Below are positions 45,883-55,416 of a DNA stretch of 64,000 nucleotides, piece after piece. Numbering within the stretch: position 1 is the first letter of the stretch; every line of letters starts with the position of its first letter. Source of the stretch: SCUB01 sp041918675 (GTDB lineage: Bacteria; Pseudomonadota; Alphaproteobacteria; Rhizobiales; Xanthobacteraceae); assembly GCA_041918675.1 (NCBI GenBank), contig JAYRVF010000012.1, forward strand, positions 62,001 through 126,000, read 5' to 3'. Position numbers and translations under genes: made by a program. Under the pieces are notes generated by a model. The model was not told the DNA's origin. It saw only the letters and a program-made list of their open reading frames with translations, and did no database searches.

Positions 45883-46374
45883 CTAATCGTCCGACTTCGG
45901 CGGCGGGGACGCGCTCTGTTGCGCGCGCGCCATGTTCTGGCGGTAGAGGCCGACGAAATCGACCGGATCGAGCAGCAGCGGGGGAAAGCCGCCGTCGCGC
46001 ACGGCCGAGGCGATGATCTCGCGGGCGAAGGGGAAGAGCAGGCGCGGGCACTCGATCATCACCAGCGGATGCAGGTTTTCCTGCGGCACGTTGACGATGC
46101 GGAAGACGCCGGCATAGACCAGCTCGAAATTGAACAGCAGCGTCGATGTCTGCTCGGCCTTGCCCTCGATCTTGAGCGCGACCTCGTATTCGTCCGGCGA
46201 AATCGGGTTGGCGTTGACGTTGATCTGGATGTTGATCGTCGGCTGCTTCTGGCTGGGCGCGAGCGATTTCGGCGCGTTCGGGTTCTCGAACGAGAAATCC
46301 TTGGTGTATTGCGCGAGCACGTTAAGCTGGGGCAGCGCGTCGGCCTCGGAAGGCGCACCATTGCCATTCGTCAT
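45883..46374 (-). CDS. secB: Protein-export chaperone SecB
   Basis: The 163-residue tetrameric chaperone holds preproteins unfolded for SecA. Recognisable parts: LNVLAQYTKDFSFENPNAP at the N-terminus, INIQINVNANPISPDEYEVA, and LLFPFAREIIASAVRDGGFPPLLLDPVDFVGLY near the C-terminus, split over two strands and a helix. ATG at 46374 after GGAGGG is used; the open frame reaches to 46521 without similarity. Confidence 0.96.
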   Translation of the reverse strand: MTNGNGAPSEADALPQLNVLAQYTKDFSFENPNAPKSLAPSQKQPTINIQINVNANPISPDEYEVALKIEGKAEQTSTLLFNFELVYAGVFRIVNVPQENLHPLVMIECPRLLFPFAREIIASAVRDGGFPPLLLDPVDFVGLYRQNMARAQQSASPPPKSDD

Positions 46375-46768
46375 AATACCCTCCTCCGGCCTGAAAAACG
46401 GGCCCATTTCGGTGGGCGACTGGCTATCACAGGGGCAAATGGGCGACAAGGTCGCCTCTCCGGCCCGGCCTGCGAGGCGTCGCGGCGGTTGGCCGGGTGC
46501 GACGGATCGTCTAGAATTCACCGCGATTCCGGTGGAAACTGACGGATATTCAGGCGTTGCAAGACACCTCGCCTGGCCGGATTGCCAGATGCTCGCCCTT
46601 GGCGGGAGCCGGTCATGCGCCTAAATGATAAGAAGTCGAATTCCATCGAGGGGCGCGACGGTGAGGTGAGCGGCCGAAAAACCGCCTCGAACCATTTCGT
46701 TGAGTCCCGGAATGCGACGAACGGGCCGACCGCGGCGCCGGTCGATCGAGCCAGAGGACGAGCCAACA
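46375..46768. other. Divergent secB-tim44 spacer, no gene seen
   Basis: This 394-bp region should hold the promoters of both flanking genes. I see no RNA gene, no convincing -35/-10 pair and no protein with recognisable similarity. A GCTCGCCC...GGCGGGAGC hairpin lies near 46589-46612. In other Rhizobiales an fxsA gene often sits here; none is present. Confidence 0.6.
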
Positions 46769-47473
46769 GTGTTTGACATCTACACCATCATCTTTCTGGC
46801 GCTTGCCGTGTTCATCTTCCTGCGGCTGCGCAGCGTGCTCGGCCAGCGCACGGGCGACGAGCGCTCGCCCTACGATGTCGCGCCGTCGAAGGATGCCAAC
46901 GTCCTCGGCAAGGGCAATGTGGTGCCGCTGCCGGGCCGGGACGAGCCGCCCGCGTCCGCTTCGCCCGCGGATGGAGCCGCGGCGCTCGATCGCTGGAAGG
47001 GAATAGCCGACGCCGATTCGCCGCTGGCCAAGGGCCTCGACGCCATCGCCGCGCAGTCGCCCGGATTTGACATGCGGCATTTCATCGCCGGCGCGCGCGG
47101 CGCCTATGAGATGATCGTGCTCGCCTTCGCCCATGGCGACCGGCGCACCTTGAAAGACCTGTTGTCGACGGAAGTGTATGAGGGTTTCGACGAAGCCCTG
47201 CGCGAGCGGGAATCGCGCGGCGAGACGATGGAGACGCGCTTCGTCTCGATCGACAAGGCCGTCGCCGAAAGCGCGGAGATGAGGGGCCGCATGGCGCAGC
47301 TCACGCTGCGCTTCGTCTCGCAGATCGTCTCCGTCACGCGCGACAAATCCGGCAACGCGGTCGACGGCAACGCGGACCAGGTAACGGATGTGACCGATGT
47401 TTGGACATTTGCCCGAGATGTCTCCTCGCGCGATCCGAACTGGAAGCTGGTCGCGACCGAATCCGGCCAATAA
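46769..47473 (+). CDS. Tim44-domain protein (Tim44/TimA-like)
   Basis: The 234-residue protein starts with a membrane anchor (FDIYTIIFLALAVFIFLRLR) followed by a variable linker and a C-terminal Tim44/MRP-L45-like domain (about 95-230: FDMRHFIAGARGAYEMIVLA, FVSQIVSVTRDKSGNAVDG). The mitochondrial homologue recruits Hsp70 to the import channel; the bacterial function is membrane-associated but not well defined. GTG at 46769 is chosen because relatives begin MFDIYTIIFL exactly there; the longer frame from 46700 lacks similarity. Its end overlaps the possible start of mltA. Confidence 0.9.
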   Translation: MFDIYTIIFLALAVFIFLRLRSVLGQRTGDERSPYDVAPSKDANVLGKGNVVPLPGRDEPPASASPADGAAALDRWKGIADADSPLAKGLDAIAAQSPGFDMRHFIAGARGAYEMIVLAFAHGDRRTLKDLLSTEVYEGFDEALRERESRGETMETRFVSIDKAVAESAEMRGRMAQLTLRFVSQIVSVTRDKSGNAVDGNADQVTDVTDVWTFARDVSSRDPNWKLVATESGQ

Positions 47474-48800
47474 TTCCGGCAAGCGCCCCGGCGATCGATG
47501 TCGGCGCGCCTCGGCCATCGCCGCCGGCGTCGTCATCGCGCTTGATTTGTTCGCGCCAAATCCGGCCGGGGCGCGTGGACGCGATTTCGCGGTCTTCGAA
47601 TTTCCGAACGCGCAATACCAGCCGCTCGAGTGGCGCGCCGTCGATGGCTGGGCGAACGACGACCAGCTCGAGGCCTTCCGCGCGTTCCGGACGAGCTGCC
47701 GGGCGGTGGTCGCGCAGGGAAAAAGCGCCAACGCCGATAAGCCGCTGAAGGATTCGCTGCGCGCGCCATGTCTTGCCGCGCGCGCCGCCCATGTCGGCGA
47801 CGCCGACGATGCCCGCCGCTTTTTCGAGCGCCACTTCGTGCCGTTGCGGCTGTCGAAACTCGGCGAGGCGGAGGGCTTCGTCACCGGCTATTTCGAGCCG
47901 ATCGTGGACGGCTCGCGCGCGCGGAGTGATGTCTTCAGCGTGCCGGTCTATCGCAAGCCCTCGAACCTGTTCGTGCGGGGCTTCCGCCAATCCTCGGAGA
48001 ATCTGCCCAATCGCGGCCAGGTCTTTCGCAAGATTGGGCGGCGCAAACTCGTTCCCTATTACGAGCGCGGCGAGATCGAGGAAGGCGCGCTCGCCGGGCG
48101 CAAGCTTGAGATCTGCTGGGTCAAGAGCCAGACCGATCTGCTGTTCATGCAGATCCAGGGCTCCGCGCGCGTCCGCCTCGAGGACGGCACGACGCTGCGC
48201 ATCAATTACGACGCCCATAACGGCCATCCCTATACGCCCGTCGGCCGCGTGCTGATCGACCGGGGGATCATCCCGCGCGAGGAAATGTCGATGCAGCGCA
48301 TCCGACAATGGCTCGCCGAAAATCCCGACAAGGAGACCGAGCTCCGCCGGCAGAACAAGTCCTATGTGTTTTTCCGGGAGGTCGCGCTGTCCGATCAAGA
48401 CGAGCCGCGCGGCGCGCAAGGGGTCGCGCTCAAGGCCGGACGCTCGATCGCGATCGACAAGGCGCTCCATGTCTACGGCACGCCGTTTTTCGTCGACGGC
48501 CGCTTGCCGATCGAGAGCGCTCAACCGAATTCGACCTTTCAGCGGCTGATGATCGCGCAGGATACGGGATCGGCGATCGTGGGGCCGGCGCGCGCCGACA
48601 TCTATTTCGGGGCGGGCGCGGAGGCGGGAAGGATTTCCGGCCGGCTGCGCCATCCCGCGCGTTTTGTGCTGCTGCTGCCGACCGCGCTCGACCCATCGGC
48701 CGCCGCGGCGCGGGCGCCGCTTCCCGTCGCGCGACCCTCGGCCAGGATCGCCAAGCTGCTCGCGGCGGCCGAGAGCCAAGGCAAGAGCCGCTCCAAATGA
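47397..48800 (+). CDS. mltA: Membrane-bound lytic murein transglycosylase A (MltA family)
   Basis: The enzyme cleaves the MurNAc-GlcNAc bond with anhydro-sugar formation. The MltA and 3D domains are visible: GFVTGYFEPIVDGSRARSD, WVKSQTDLLFMQIQGSARV, and the 3D region KALHVYGTPFFVDGRLP with QDTGSAIVGPARADIYFGAG containing the catalytic Asp. A signal-like stretch lies at about residues 36-59 (ASAIAAGVVIALDLF), but no in-frame ATG or GTG immediately precedes it. The usable starts are ATG 47397 or ATG 47418, both inside tim44, so the N-terminus is uncertain. It overlaps the smr gene by ATGA. Confidence 0.9.
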   Translation: MFGHLPEMSPRAIRTGSWSRPNPANNSGKRPGDRCRRASAIAAGVVIALDLFAPNPAGARGRDFAVFEFPNAQYQPLEWRAVDGWANDDQLEAFRAFRTSCRAVVAQGKSANADKPLKDSLRAPCLAARAAHVGDADDARRFFERHFVPLRLSKLGEAEGFVTGYFEPIVDGSRARSDVFSVPVYRKPSNLFVRGFRQSSENLPNRGQVFRKIGRRKLVPYYERGEIEEGALAGRKLEICWVKSQTDLLFMQIQGSARVRLEDGTTLRINYDAHNGHPYTPVGRVLIDRGIIPREEMSMQRIRQWLAENPDKETELRRQNKSYVFFREVALSDQDEPRGAQGVALKAGRSIAIDKALHVYGTPFFVDGRLPIESAQPNSTFQRLMIAQDTGSAIVGPARADIYFGAGAEAGRISGRLRHPARFVLLLPTALDPSAAAARAPLPVARPSARIAKLLAAAESQGKSRSK

Positions 48801-49426
48801 AAAAGCCGCCGCCAGCGCCCTCGCGCCGTCGTCGCGCGCTGACCGAGGACGAACGACGCCTGTGGGAAAGCGTCGCGAAGTCGGCCCATCCACTCAAGGG
48901 CAAGGCAACACGCGGCCATCATGGTGCGGACGAGCCCGCCTCGACGCGGGATGCGCGGCCGCCGCCGCGTGAGGCCGATCGCCCTGGGCGCGCGCTCTCT
49001 CACGGAAAAAAGGCCGACGCGCCGCCAAGCGCCGCCGCCGCCACGCGAAAGCCGTCGCCCCCCGTGCCGGCGCGCGAGCCCGCGCCATTGAGCCGGAGGG
49101 ACAAGGCCAAGATCGCGCGCGGCCGCGACGCCATCGGCGCCTCGATCGACCTGCATGGCATGACGCAGAGCCAGGCCCATCGCGCGCTGCATCGCTTCAT
49201 TCATCGTGTCTTCGGCGACGGCGGCGGGGTCGTCCTCGTCATCACCGGCAAGGGCGCGCGCGCGGCGCCGGAAACCGAACGCGGCGTGCTGTGGCGGCAG
49301 GTTCCGCACTGGCTCGCCTCGGCGGAATTTCGCGCCATGGTCGTCGGCTTCGACCGCGCTCATGTCGGCCATGGCGGCGACGGCGCGCTTTACGTGCGGG
49401 TAAGGCGCTCGCGCGGCGGGGAATGA
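48797..49426 (+). CDS. Smr-domain protein
   Basis: The 209-residue protein has a charged, Pro/Ala-rich N-terminal half and a C-terminal Smr domain (about 115-205) with IDLHGMTQSQAHRALHRFI and VLVITGKGARAAP. Stand-alone Smr proteins are putative nucleases; the relative SmrB cleaves mRNA at collided ribosomes. The DLHGM and TGKG motifs needed for activity are present. It is translationally coupled to mltA (4-bp overlap) and tail to tail with hslU. Confidence 0.88.
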   Translation: MKKPPPAPSRRRRALTEDERRLWESVAKSAHPLKGKATRGHHGADEPASTRDARPPPREADRPGRALSHGKKADAPPSAAAATRKPSPPVPAREPAPLSRRDKAKIARGRDAIGASIDLHGMTQSQAHRALHRFIHRVFGDGGGVVLVITGKGARAAPETERGVLWRQVPHWLASAEFRAMVVGFDRAHVGHGGDGALYVRVRRSRGGE

Positions 49427-49439
49427 CCGGAAAAAGCGA

Positions 49440-50737
<1,298 letters not shown>

Positions 50738-50741
<4 letters not shown>

Positions 50742-51310
50742 CGCGGTCCACGGTCATCGTCGGAAAGGACTTCCAACGTCACATTGCGATTGGTGAAGAC
50801 GCAGATATCGGCGGCGATGTCGAGCGCGCGGCGCACGATCGCCTCCGCGTCCTTGTCGGTATCGACAAGCGCCCGCGCGGCGGCGAGCGCGTAATTGCCG
50901 CCCGAGCCGATCGCCATGACGCCGCCCTCCGGCTCGAGCACGTCGCCCGTTCCGGTGAGGACCAGCGAGACCTGCAGGTCGGCGACGATCATCATCGCCT
51001 CGAGCCGGCGCAGATAGCGGTCGGTGCGCCAGTCCTTGGCGAGCTCGACGGCGGCGCGGGTGAGCTGGCCCGGATATTGCTCGAGCTTGGCCTCCAGCCG
51101 CTCGAACAGGGTGAAGGCATCCGCCGTCGCCCCGGCGAAGCCGCCGATGACGCCGCCCTTGCCGAGCTGACGGACCTTGCGGGCATTCGACTTGATGACG
51201 GTCTGGCCGATCGAGACCTGGCCGTCCCCGCCGATGACCACCTTGCCGCCCTTACGGACGGTCAGGATCGTGGTGCCGTGCCATTGCGGCTGTTCCGGGC
51301 GCGAACTCAT
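50738..51310 (-). CDS. hslV: HslV, proteolytic subunit of HslUV
   Basis: The 190-residue proteasome-like peptidase has its catalytic Thr in WHGTTILTVRKGGKVVIGGD, preceded by a short propeptide. VSIGQTVIKSNARKVRQLG and VMAIGSGGNYALAAARAL are family blocks. ATG at 51310 gives about 12 residues before the mature Thr. The pair hslV-hslU is cotranscribed leftward; no clear heat-shock promoter was recognised upstream, where a mosaic repeat lies at 51347. Confidence 0.97.
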
Positions 51311-51346
51311 GAATTTGGTCCAGTTGCTCGTGATCGACCTGATCTA

Positions 51347-51458
51347 GAGCAAATCCCGCAAAAGTGGAAACCACTTTTGCGAATGGGATTTGCTCAAGGC
51401 CTTGAATTTGGAGCATTTCATTTCGGCGAGACGATTTCGTCTCGCCGTGAAATCCTCC
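51347..51458 (+). repeat. Two-hairpin intergenic mosaic repeat (RIME-like), best copy
   Basis: Hairpin 1 (51347-51395) has a 21-bp stem, arm GAGCAAATCCCGCAAAAGTG plus one base, with a 3-nt loop and a 4-nt GAAT bulge in the right arm. Hairpin 2 (51410-51458) has the core GGCGAGACGA-TT-TCGTCTCGCC. The 336-bp gap between hslV and hisB holds this element and no gene. Related copies are at 15628 and 59248. Confidence 0.85.
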
Positions 51459-51646
51459 ATGCATCGCCGGGTCGCCGTTCAATCGAAATGGGCTGGAAAT
51501 GCCCGAGCCAGTCCCTTGACCATATCCCGATGCGCCAGTGGCGAAAGCCCGGCCGGCCTGTTAAAAGGGCGCGATTTTCGCGACCGCGAGGTTCTCGTCC
51601 GAAGAACCGGCATGTCCGAAAACCGACGGACCCAGGAACCGGCACC

Positions 51647-52240
51647 ATGCGCAAGGCGACCATCAGGCGCAAGACCAAGGAAACCGAGATCGAGGTGACG
51701 ATCGATCTCGACGGCACCGGCGCGCGCGAAATCGCGACCGGAATCGGTTTCCTCGACCACATGCTCGACCTGCTCGCGCGCCATTCGCGCATCGACATGC
51801 GGATCAGGGCCGTGGGCGACCTGCATGTCGACTATCATCACACCACGGAGGATGTCGGCATCGCCCTCGGCCAGGCGGTCAAGCAGGCGCTCGGCGACAT
51901 GGCCGGAATCACCCGCTATGCGAGCCTGCATCTGCCGATGGACGAGACGCTGACGCGCGTGGCGATCGATATTTCAGGGCGGCCGGTGCTGGTGTTCAAG
52001 GCGGAGTTCTCGCGCGACAAGATCGGCGAGTTCGACACCGACCTCGTGCGCGAGTGGTTCCACGCCTTCACCCTCAATGCCGGGGTGACGCTGCATGTGG
52101 AGACGCTGTACGGCACCAACAACCACCATATCTCCGAATCCTGCTTCAAAGGTCTGGCGCGCGCGCTGCGGGCCGCGGTCGCCGTCGATCCGCGCGCGGC
52201 CGGAGAGGTGCCTTCCACCAAGGGGCAATTGGGCGGCTGA
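51647..52240 (+). CDS. hisB: Imidazoleglycerol-phosphate dehydratase
   Basis: The 197-residue mono-functional enzyme converts imidazole glycerol phosphate to imidazole acetol phosphate. Metal-binding motifs are present: GIGFLDHMLDLLARHS, VDYHHTTEDVGIALGQA and NNHHISESCFKGLARALR. ATG at 51647 is preferred; the longer frame starts inside hslV. It heads hisB-DUF2628-hisH-hisA-hisF-hisE. Confidence 0.97.
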   Translation: MRKATIRRKTKETEIEVTIDLDGTGAREIATGIGFLDHMLDLLARHSRIDMRIRAVGDLHVDYHHTTEDVGIALGQAVKQALGDMAGITRYASLHLPMDETLTRVAIDISGRPVLVFKAEFSRDKIGEFDTDLVREWFHAFTLNAGVTLHVETLYGTNNHHISESCFKGLARALRAAVAVDPRAAGEVPSTKGQLGG

Positions 52241-52289
52241 CGCGGAGGGCCTTCGCGCCCGTCGCGCCGATGGCGGAGTTTGAGTATCC

Positions 52290-52808
52290 ATGCCTGTCTA
52301 CACCGTTCACGCGCCCGCCATCACGGGCGCCATTTCAAGCGCCCCGACGAATAGCTCGATCCGCGAGACCAGCGCCCGTCGCGCGGATAGCTTCGTCTTC
52401 GTGCGCGACGGCTTTCATGGCTGGGCGCTGTTTTTCGCGCCCTTCTGGCTCGCCGCGCATCGCCTTTGGCTCGCGCTTGGGGGCTATGTCGCTGGCGCGC
52501 TGATCCTGTCCGTCGCGATCGCGGCGACGGGCATCTCCGGCTGGCCGCCGGCCGTTGCCTTCCTCGGCCTTTCCCTGCTCGTCGCGCTTGAAGGCGGCAC
52601 GTTGCGCCGCCGCGCCCTCGCGCGTCGCGGCTGGCGCGAGCTCGGCGTCGTCAACGCCCCCGATCTCGAGGCGGCCGAGCGGCGTTTCTTCGATTCCTGG
52701 GTGAAAGGAACGGGCGGCGCGCGCGCGGCCGCGCCCGATCACGTTCCGGCGAACGGGGCCGGCCTCGGCGTCATCGGTCTCTTTCCCGAGCCGGAGGCGC
52801 GGCGGTGA
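52290..52808 (+). CDS. DUF2628 membrane protein
   Basis: The 172-residue protein has a soluble N-terminus, two to three predicted membrane segments (about 47-68, 74-85, 88-104: ALFFAPFWLAAHRLWLALGG and ILSVAIAATGISGWPPAVAF), and a soluble C-terminus ending FPEPEARR. This matches the DUF2628 proteins regularly found between hisB and hisH in Rhizobiales. Its function is unknown. It starts 49 bp after hisB and overlaps hisH by GTGA. Confidence 0.85.
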   Translation: MPVYTVHAPAITGAISSAPTNSSIRETSARRADSFVFVRDGFHGWALFFAPFWLAAHRLWLALGGYVAGALILSVAIAATGISGWPPAVAFLGLSLLVALEGGTLRRRALARRGWRELGVVNAPDLEAAERRFFDSWVKGTGGARAAAPDHVPANGAGLGVIGLFPEPEARR

Positions 52809-53455
52809 CGGTCGCGATCATCGATTACGGTTCGGGCAATCTGCATTCGGCGGCCAAGGCCTTCGAGCGCGCCGCGCGCGAGATCGGCCATCCCGAGCCC
52901 GTCGCGGTGACGCGCGATCCGGAAGTCGCCTTTCGCGCCGACCGCGTCGTGCTGCCCGGCGTCGGCGCCTTCGCCGATTGCCGCAAGGGGCTCGACATGC
53001 TCGACGGCATGATCGAGGCGCTCAACGAGGTGGTGCGCGTCAAGGCGCGGCCGTTTTTCGGCATCTGCGTCGGCATGCAATTGATGGCCGAGCGCGGGCG
53101 CGAATATGCCGTGACCGATGGGCTCGGCTGGATCGCGGGCGAGGTCGTCAAGATCGCGCCCGACGACGAGAACCTGAAAATTCCGCATATGGGCTGGAAC
53201 ACGCTCGACGTCGTGACAGAACATCCGGTGCTCGCCGGCCTGCCGCTCGGGCCGGCCGGGCGTCACGCCTATTTCGTGCACTCCTATCACCTCCAAGCCA
53301 GGAACGAGGCCGATGTCGTCGCGCGCGCCCAATATGGCGGCGCGGTCACGGCGATCGTCGCGCGCGACACCGCCATCGGCACGCAGTTCCATCCCGAAAA
53401 GAGCCAGCGCTTCGGGCTTTCCCTGATCGCCAATTTCCTGAAGTGGTCGCCGTGA
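52805..53455 (+). CDS. hisH: Imidazole glycerol phosphate synthase, glutaminase subunit
   Basis: The 216-residue class I glutamine amidotransferase supplies ammonia to HisF. It shows VAIIDYGSGNLHSAAKAFER at the N-terminus, the oxyanion strand VVLPGVGAFADC, the nucleophile Cys in FFGICVGMQLM and the His-Glu pair in GTQFHPEKSQ. GTG at 52805 overlaps the DUF2628 stop, and its own stop overlaps the hisA start, so the three genes are coupled. Confidence 0.97.
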   Translation: MTVAIIDYGSGNLHSAAKAFERAAREIGHPEPVAVTRDPEVAFRADRVVLPGVGAFADCRKGLDMLDGMIEALNEVVRVKARPFFGICVGMQLMAERGREYAVTDGLGWIAGEVVKIAPDDENLKIPHMGWNTLDVVTEHPVLAGLPLGPAGRHAYFVHSYHLQARNEADVVARAQYGGAVTAIVARDTAIGTQFHPEKSQRFGLSLIANFLKWSP

Positions 53456-54192
53456 TTCTGTTTCCCGCCATCGATCTCAAGAATGGACAATGCGTGCGCC
53501 TGCGGCAGGGCGACATGGCGCGCGCGACCGTGTTCAACACCGATCCGGCCGCGCAGGCGGCCGCGTTCGAGGCCCAGGGCTTCGAATATCTCCATATGGT
53601 GGACCTCGACGGCGCCTTCGCCGGCAAGCCGATGAACGCGAACGCGGTCGAGCGCGTGCTCGCCGAGGTGAAGATGCCGGCGCAGCTCGGCGGCGGCATC
53701 CGCGATCTCGCCACGATCGAAGCGTGGCTTGCCAAGGGCATCGCCCGGGTCATCATCGGCACCGCGGCGGTGCGCGATCCCGGATTGGTGCGCGAGGCGG
53801 CGCGCGCGTTTGCCGGCCGTGTCGCTGTCGGCCTCGACGCGCGCGACGGCCTGGTCGCCGTCGAAGGTTGGGCGGAGACCTCCACGGTGACGGCGCTCGA
53901 AATCGCGCGCCGCTTCGAGGACGCCGGCGTCGCGGCCATCATCTACACCGACATTGCCCGCGACGGCATGCTCCAGGGCCTCGATCTCGACGCCACCATC
54001 GCGCTCGCCGAGGCGATCTCGATTCCGGTGATCGCCTCGGGCGGGCTTGCCTCGATCGACGACATCAAGGCGTTGCTGACGCCGCGCGCGCGAAAACTCG
54101 AAGGCGCCATCGCCGGGCGCGCGCTCTACGACGGACGGGTGGATCCGGCCGAGGCGTTGCGGCTCATCCGCGCCGCGCGCGCGGCGGCTTGA
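53452..54192 (+). CDS. hisA: Phosphoribosylformimino-5-aminoimidazole carboxamide ribotide isomerase
   Basis: The 246-residue TIM barrel performs the Amadori rearrangement of ProFAR. Catalytic Asp residues are in FPAIDLKNGQCVRL (residue 8) and AIIYTDIARDGML; phosphate-binding loops are QLGGGIRDLATIE and VIASGGLASIDDIKAL. GTG at 53452 overlaps the hisH stop; the extended frame back to 52978 is inside hisH. It is followed by hisF after 11 bp. Confidence 0.97.
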   Translation: MILFPAIDLKNGQCVRLRQGDMARATVFNTDPAAQAAAFEAQGFEYLHMVDLDGAFAGKPMNANAVERVLAEVKMPAQLGGGIRDLATIEAWLAKGIARVIIGTAAVRDPGLVREAARAFAGRVAVGLDARDGLVAVEGWAETSTVTALEIARRFEDAGVAAIIYTDIARDGMLQGLDLDATIALAEAISIPVIASGGLASIDDIKALLTPRARKLEGAIAGRALYDGRVDPAEALRLIRAARAAA

Positions 54193-54203
54193 GGCGGCAT
54201 ATC

Positions 54204-54980
54204 ATGTTCAAGGTTCGCGTCATCCCCTGCCTCGATGTGAAGGACGGCCGCGTCGTCAAGGGCATCAATTTCGTCAATCTGCGCGACGCCGGCGATCCGG
54301 TCGAGGCGGCCATCGCCTATGACGCGGCCGGCGCCGACGAATTGACCTTTCTCGACATCACCGCCAGCCACGAGAACCGCGGCATCATCCTCGACGTGGT
54401 CAGGCGCACGGCGGAAGCCTGCTTCATGCCGCTGACGGTCGGCGGCGGCGTGCGCACCATCGACGACATCCGCACGCTGTTGCAATCGGGCGCCGACAAG
54501 GTCTCGATCAACACGGCCGCCGTGCACCGGCGCGAATTCGTCAAGGAAGCGGCCGAGAAATTCGGCGACCAGTGCATCGTCGTGGCGATCGACGCCAAGC
54601 GCGTGGCGCGGCCGGCCGGCGGCGAGCGCTGGGAAATCTTCACCCATGGCGGGCGCAAGCCGACCGGCATCGACGCCGTCGACTACGCGCGCGAAGTCGT
54701 CTCGCTCGGCGCCGGCGAAATCCTGCTCACCTCGATGGACCGCGACGGCACCCGGCAGGGCTTCGACATCGCCCTGACGCGCGCCATCGCCGACGCGGTG
54801 CCGGTGCCGGTGATCGCCTCCGGCGGCGTCGGCACGCTCGATCATCTGGTCGAGGGCGTGCGCGACGGCCACGCCACGGCGGTCCTGGCCGCCTCGATCT
54901 TTCATTTCGGCGAACACAGCATCCGCGCGGCCAAGGAACACATGGCGCGCGCGGGCTTGCCGATGCGGCTCGATCCGTGA
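54204..54980 (+). CDS. hisF: Imidazole glycerol phosphate synthase, cyclase subunit
   Basis: The 258-residue TIM barrel joins ammonia from HisH to PRFAR, giving IGP and AICAR. The catalytic Asp residues are in VIPCLDVKDGRVVKG (residue 11) and LLTSMDRDGTRQG (about residue 176 in that strand); PLTVGGGVRTIDDI and VIASGGVGTLDHLVEGV bind phosphate. ATG at 54204 is clear. It is in the coupled his operon, with a 72-bp gap to hisE. Confidence 0.97.
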   Translation: MFKVRVIPCLDVKDGRVVKGINFVNLRDAGDPVEAAIAYDAAGADELTFLDITASHENRGIILDVVRRTAEACFMPLTVGGGVRTIDDIRTLLQSGADKVSINTAAVHRREFVKEAAEKFGDQCIVVAIDAKRVARPAGGERWEIFTHGGRKPTGIDAVDYAREVVSLGAGEILLTSMDRDGTRQGFDIALTRAIADAVPVPVIASGGVGTLDHLVEGVRDGHATAVLAASIFHFGEHSIRAAKEHMARAGLPMRLDP

Positions 54981-55052
54981 GGGTGGCGCCGTGCCGGTTT
55001 CGAGCCCAGATTGCGCTCCCCGCGGCCCCGAGGAAATGATAGGAATCGCGTC

Positions 55053-55373
55053 ATGACTGGTTCCGTCCTTCACGATCTCGCGGCGACGATCAAGGCGCGC
55101 GCCAATGCCGGCGGCGAGGGCTCCTATACGCGCCAGCTCCTCGACCGGGGCCCGGCCCATTGCGCGCGCAAGCTCGGCGAGGAGGCGATTGAAACGGTAA
55201 TCGCCGCCGTCGAGGGCGACGGCGCCCAGCTCGCCGCGGAAAGCGCCGATCTTCTCTACCATCTGCTCGTCTTGCTGCACGCGCGCGGGATCTCGCTTGA
55301 AACGGTCGAGGCTGTTCTCGCCGCGCGGGCGGGCGTGTCGGGCCTCGACGAAAAGGCCGCGCGCGGTCGTTGA
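55053..55373 (+). CDS. hisE: Phosphoribosyl-ATP pyrophosphatase
   Basis: The 106-residue all-alpha hydrolase performs the second step of histidine synthesis. The MazG-like motif reads KLGEEAIETVIAAVEG followed by LAAESADLLYHLLVLL, with the metal-binding Glu and Asp residues. ATG at 55053 gives the family length; the frame back to 55011 has no similarity. It is followed by coaA 43 bp later. Confidence 0.94.
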   Translation: MTGSVLHDLAATIKARANAGGEGSYTRQLLDRGPAHCARKLGEEAIETVIAAVEGDGAQLAAESADLLYHLLVLLHARGISLETVEAVLAARAGVSGLDEKAARGR

Positions 55374-55416
55374 TCATGCGGGCATTCGCCAGAAAGTTCC
55401 TCGACAAGGCCTGATC

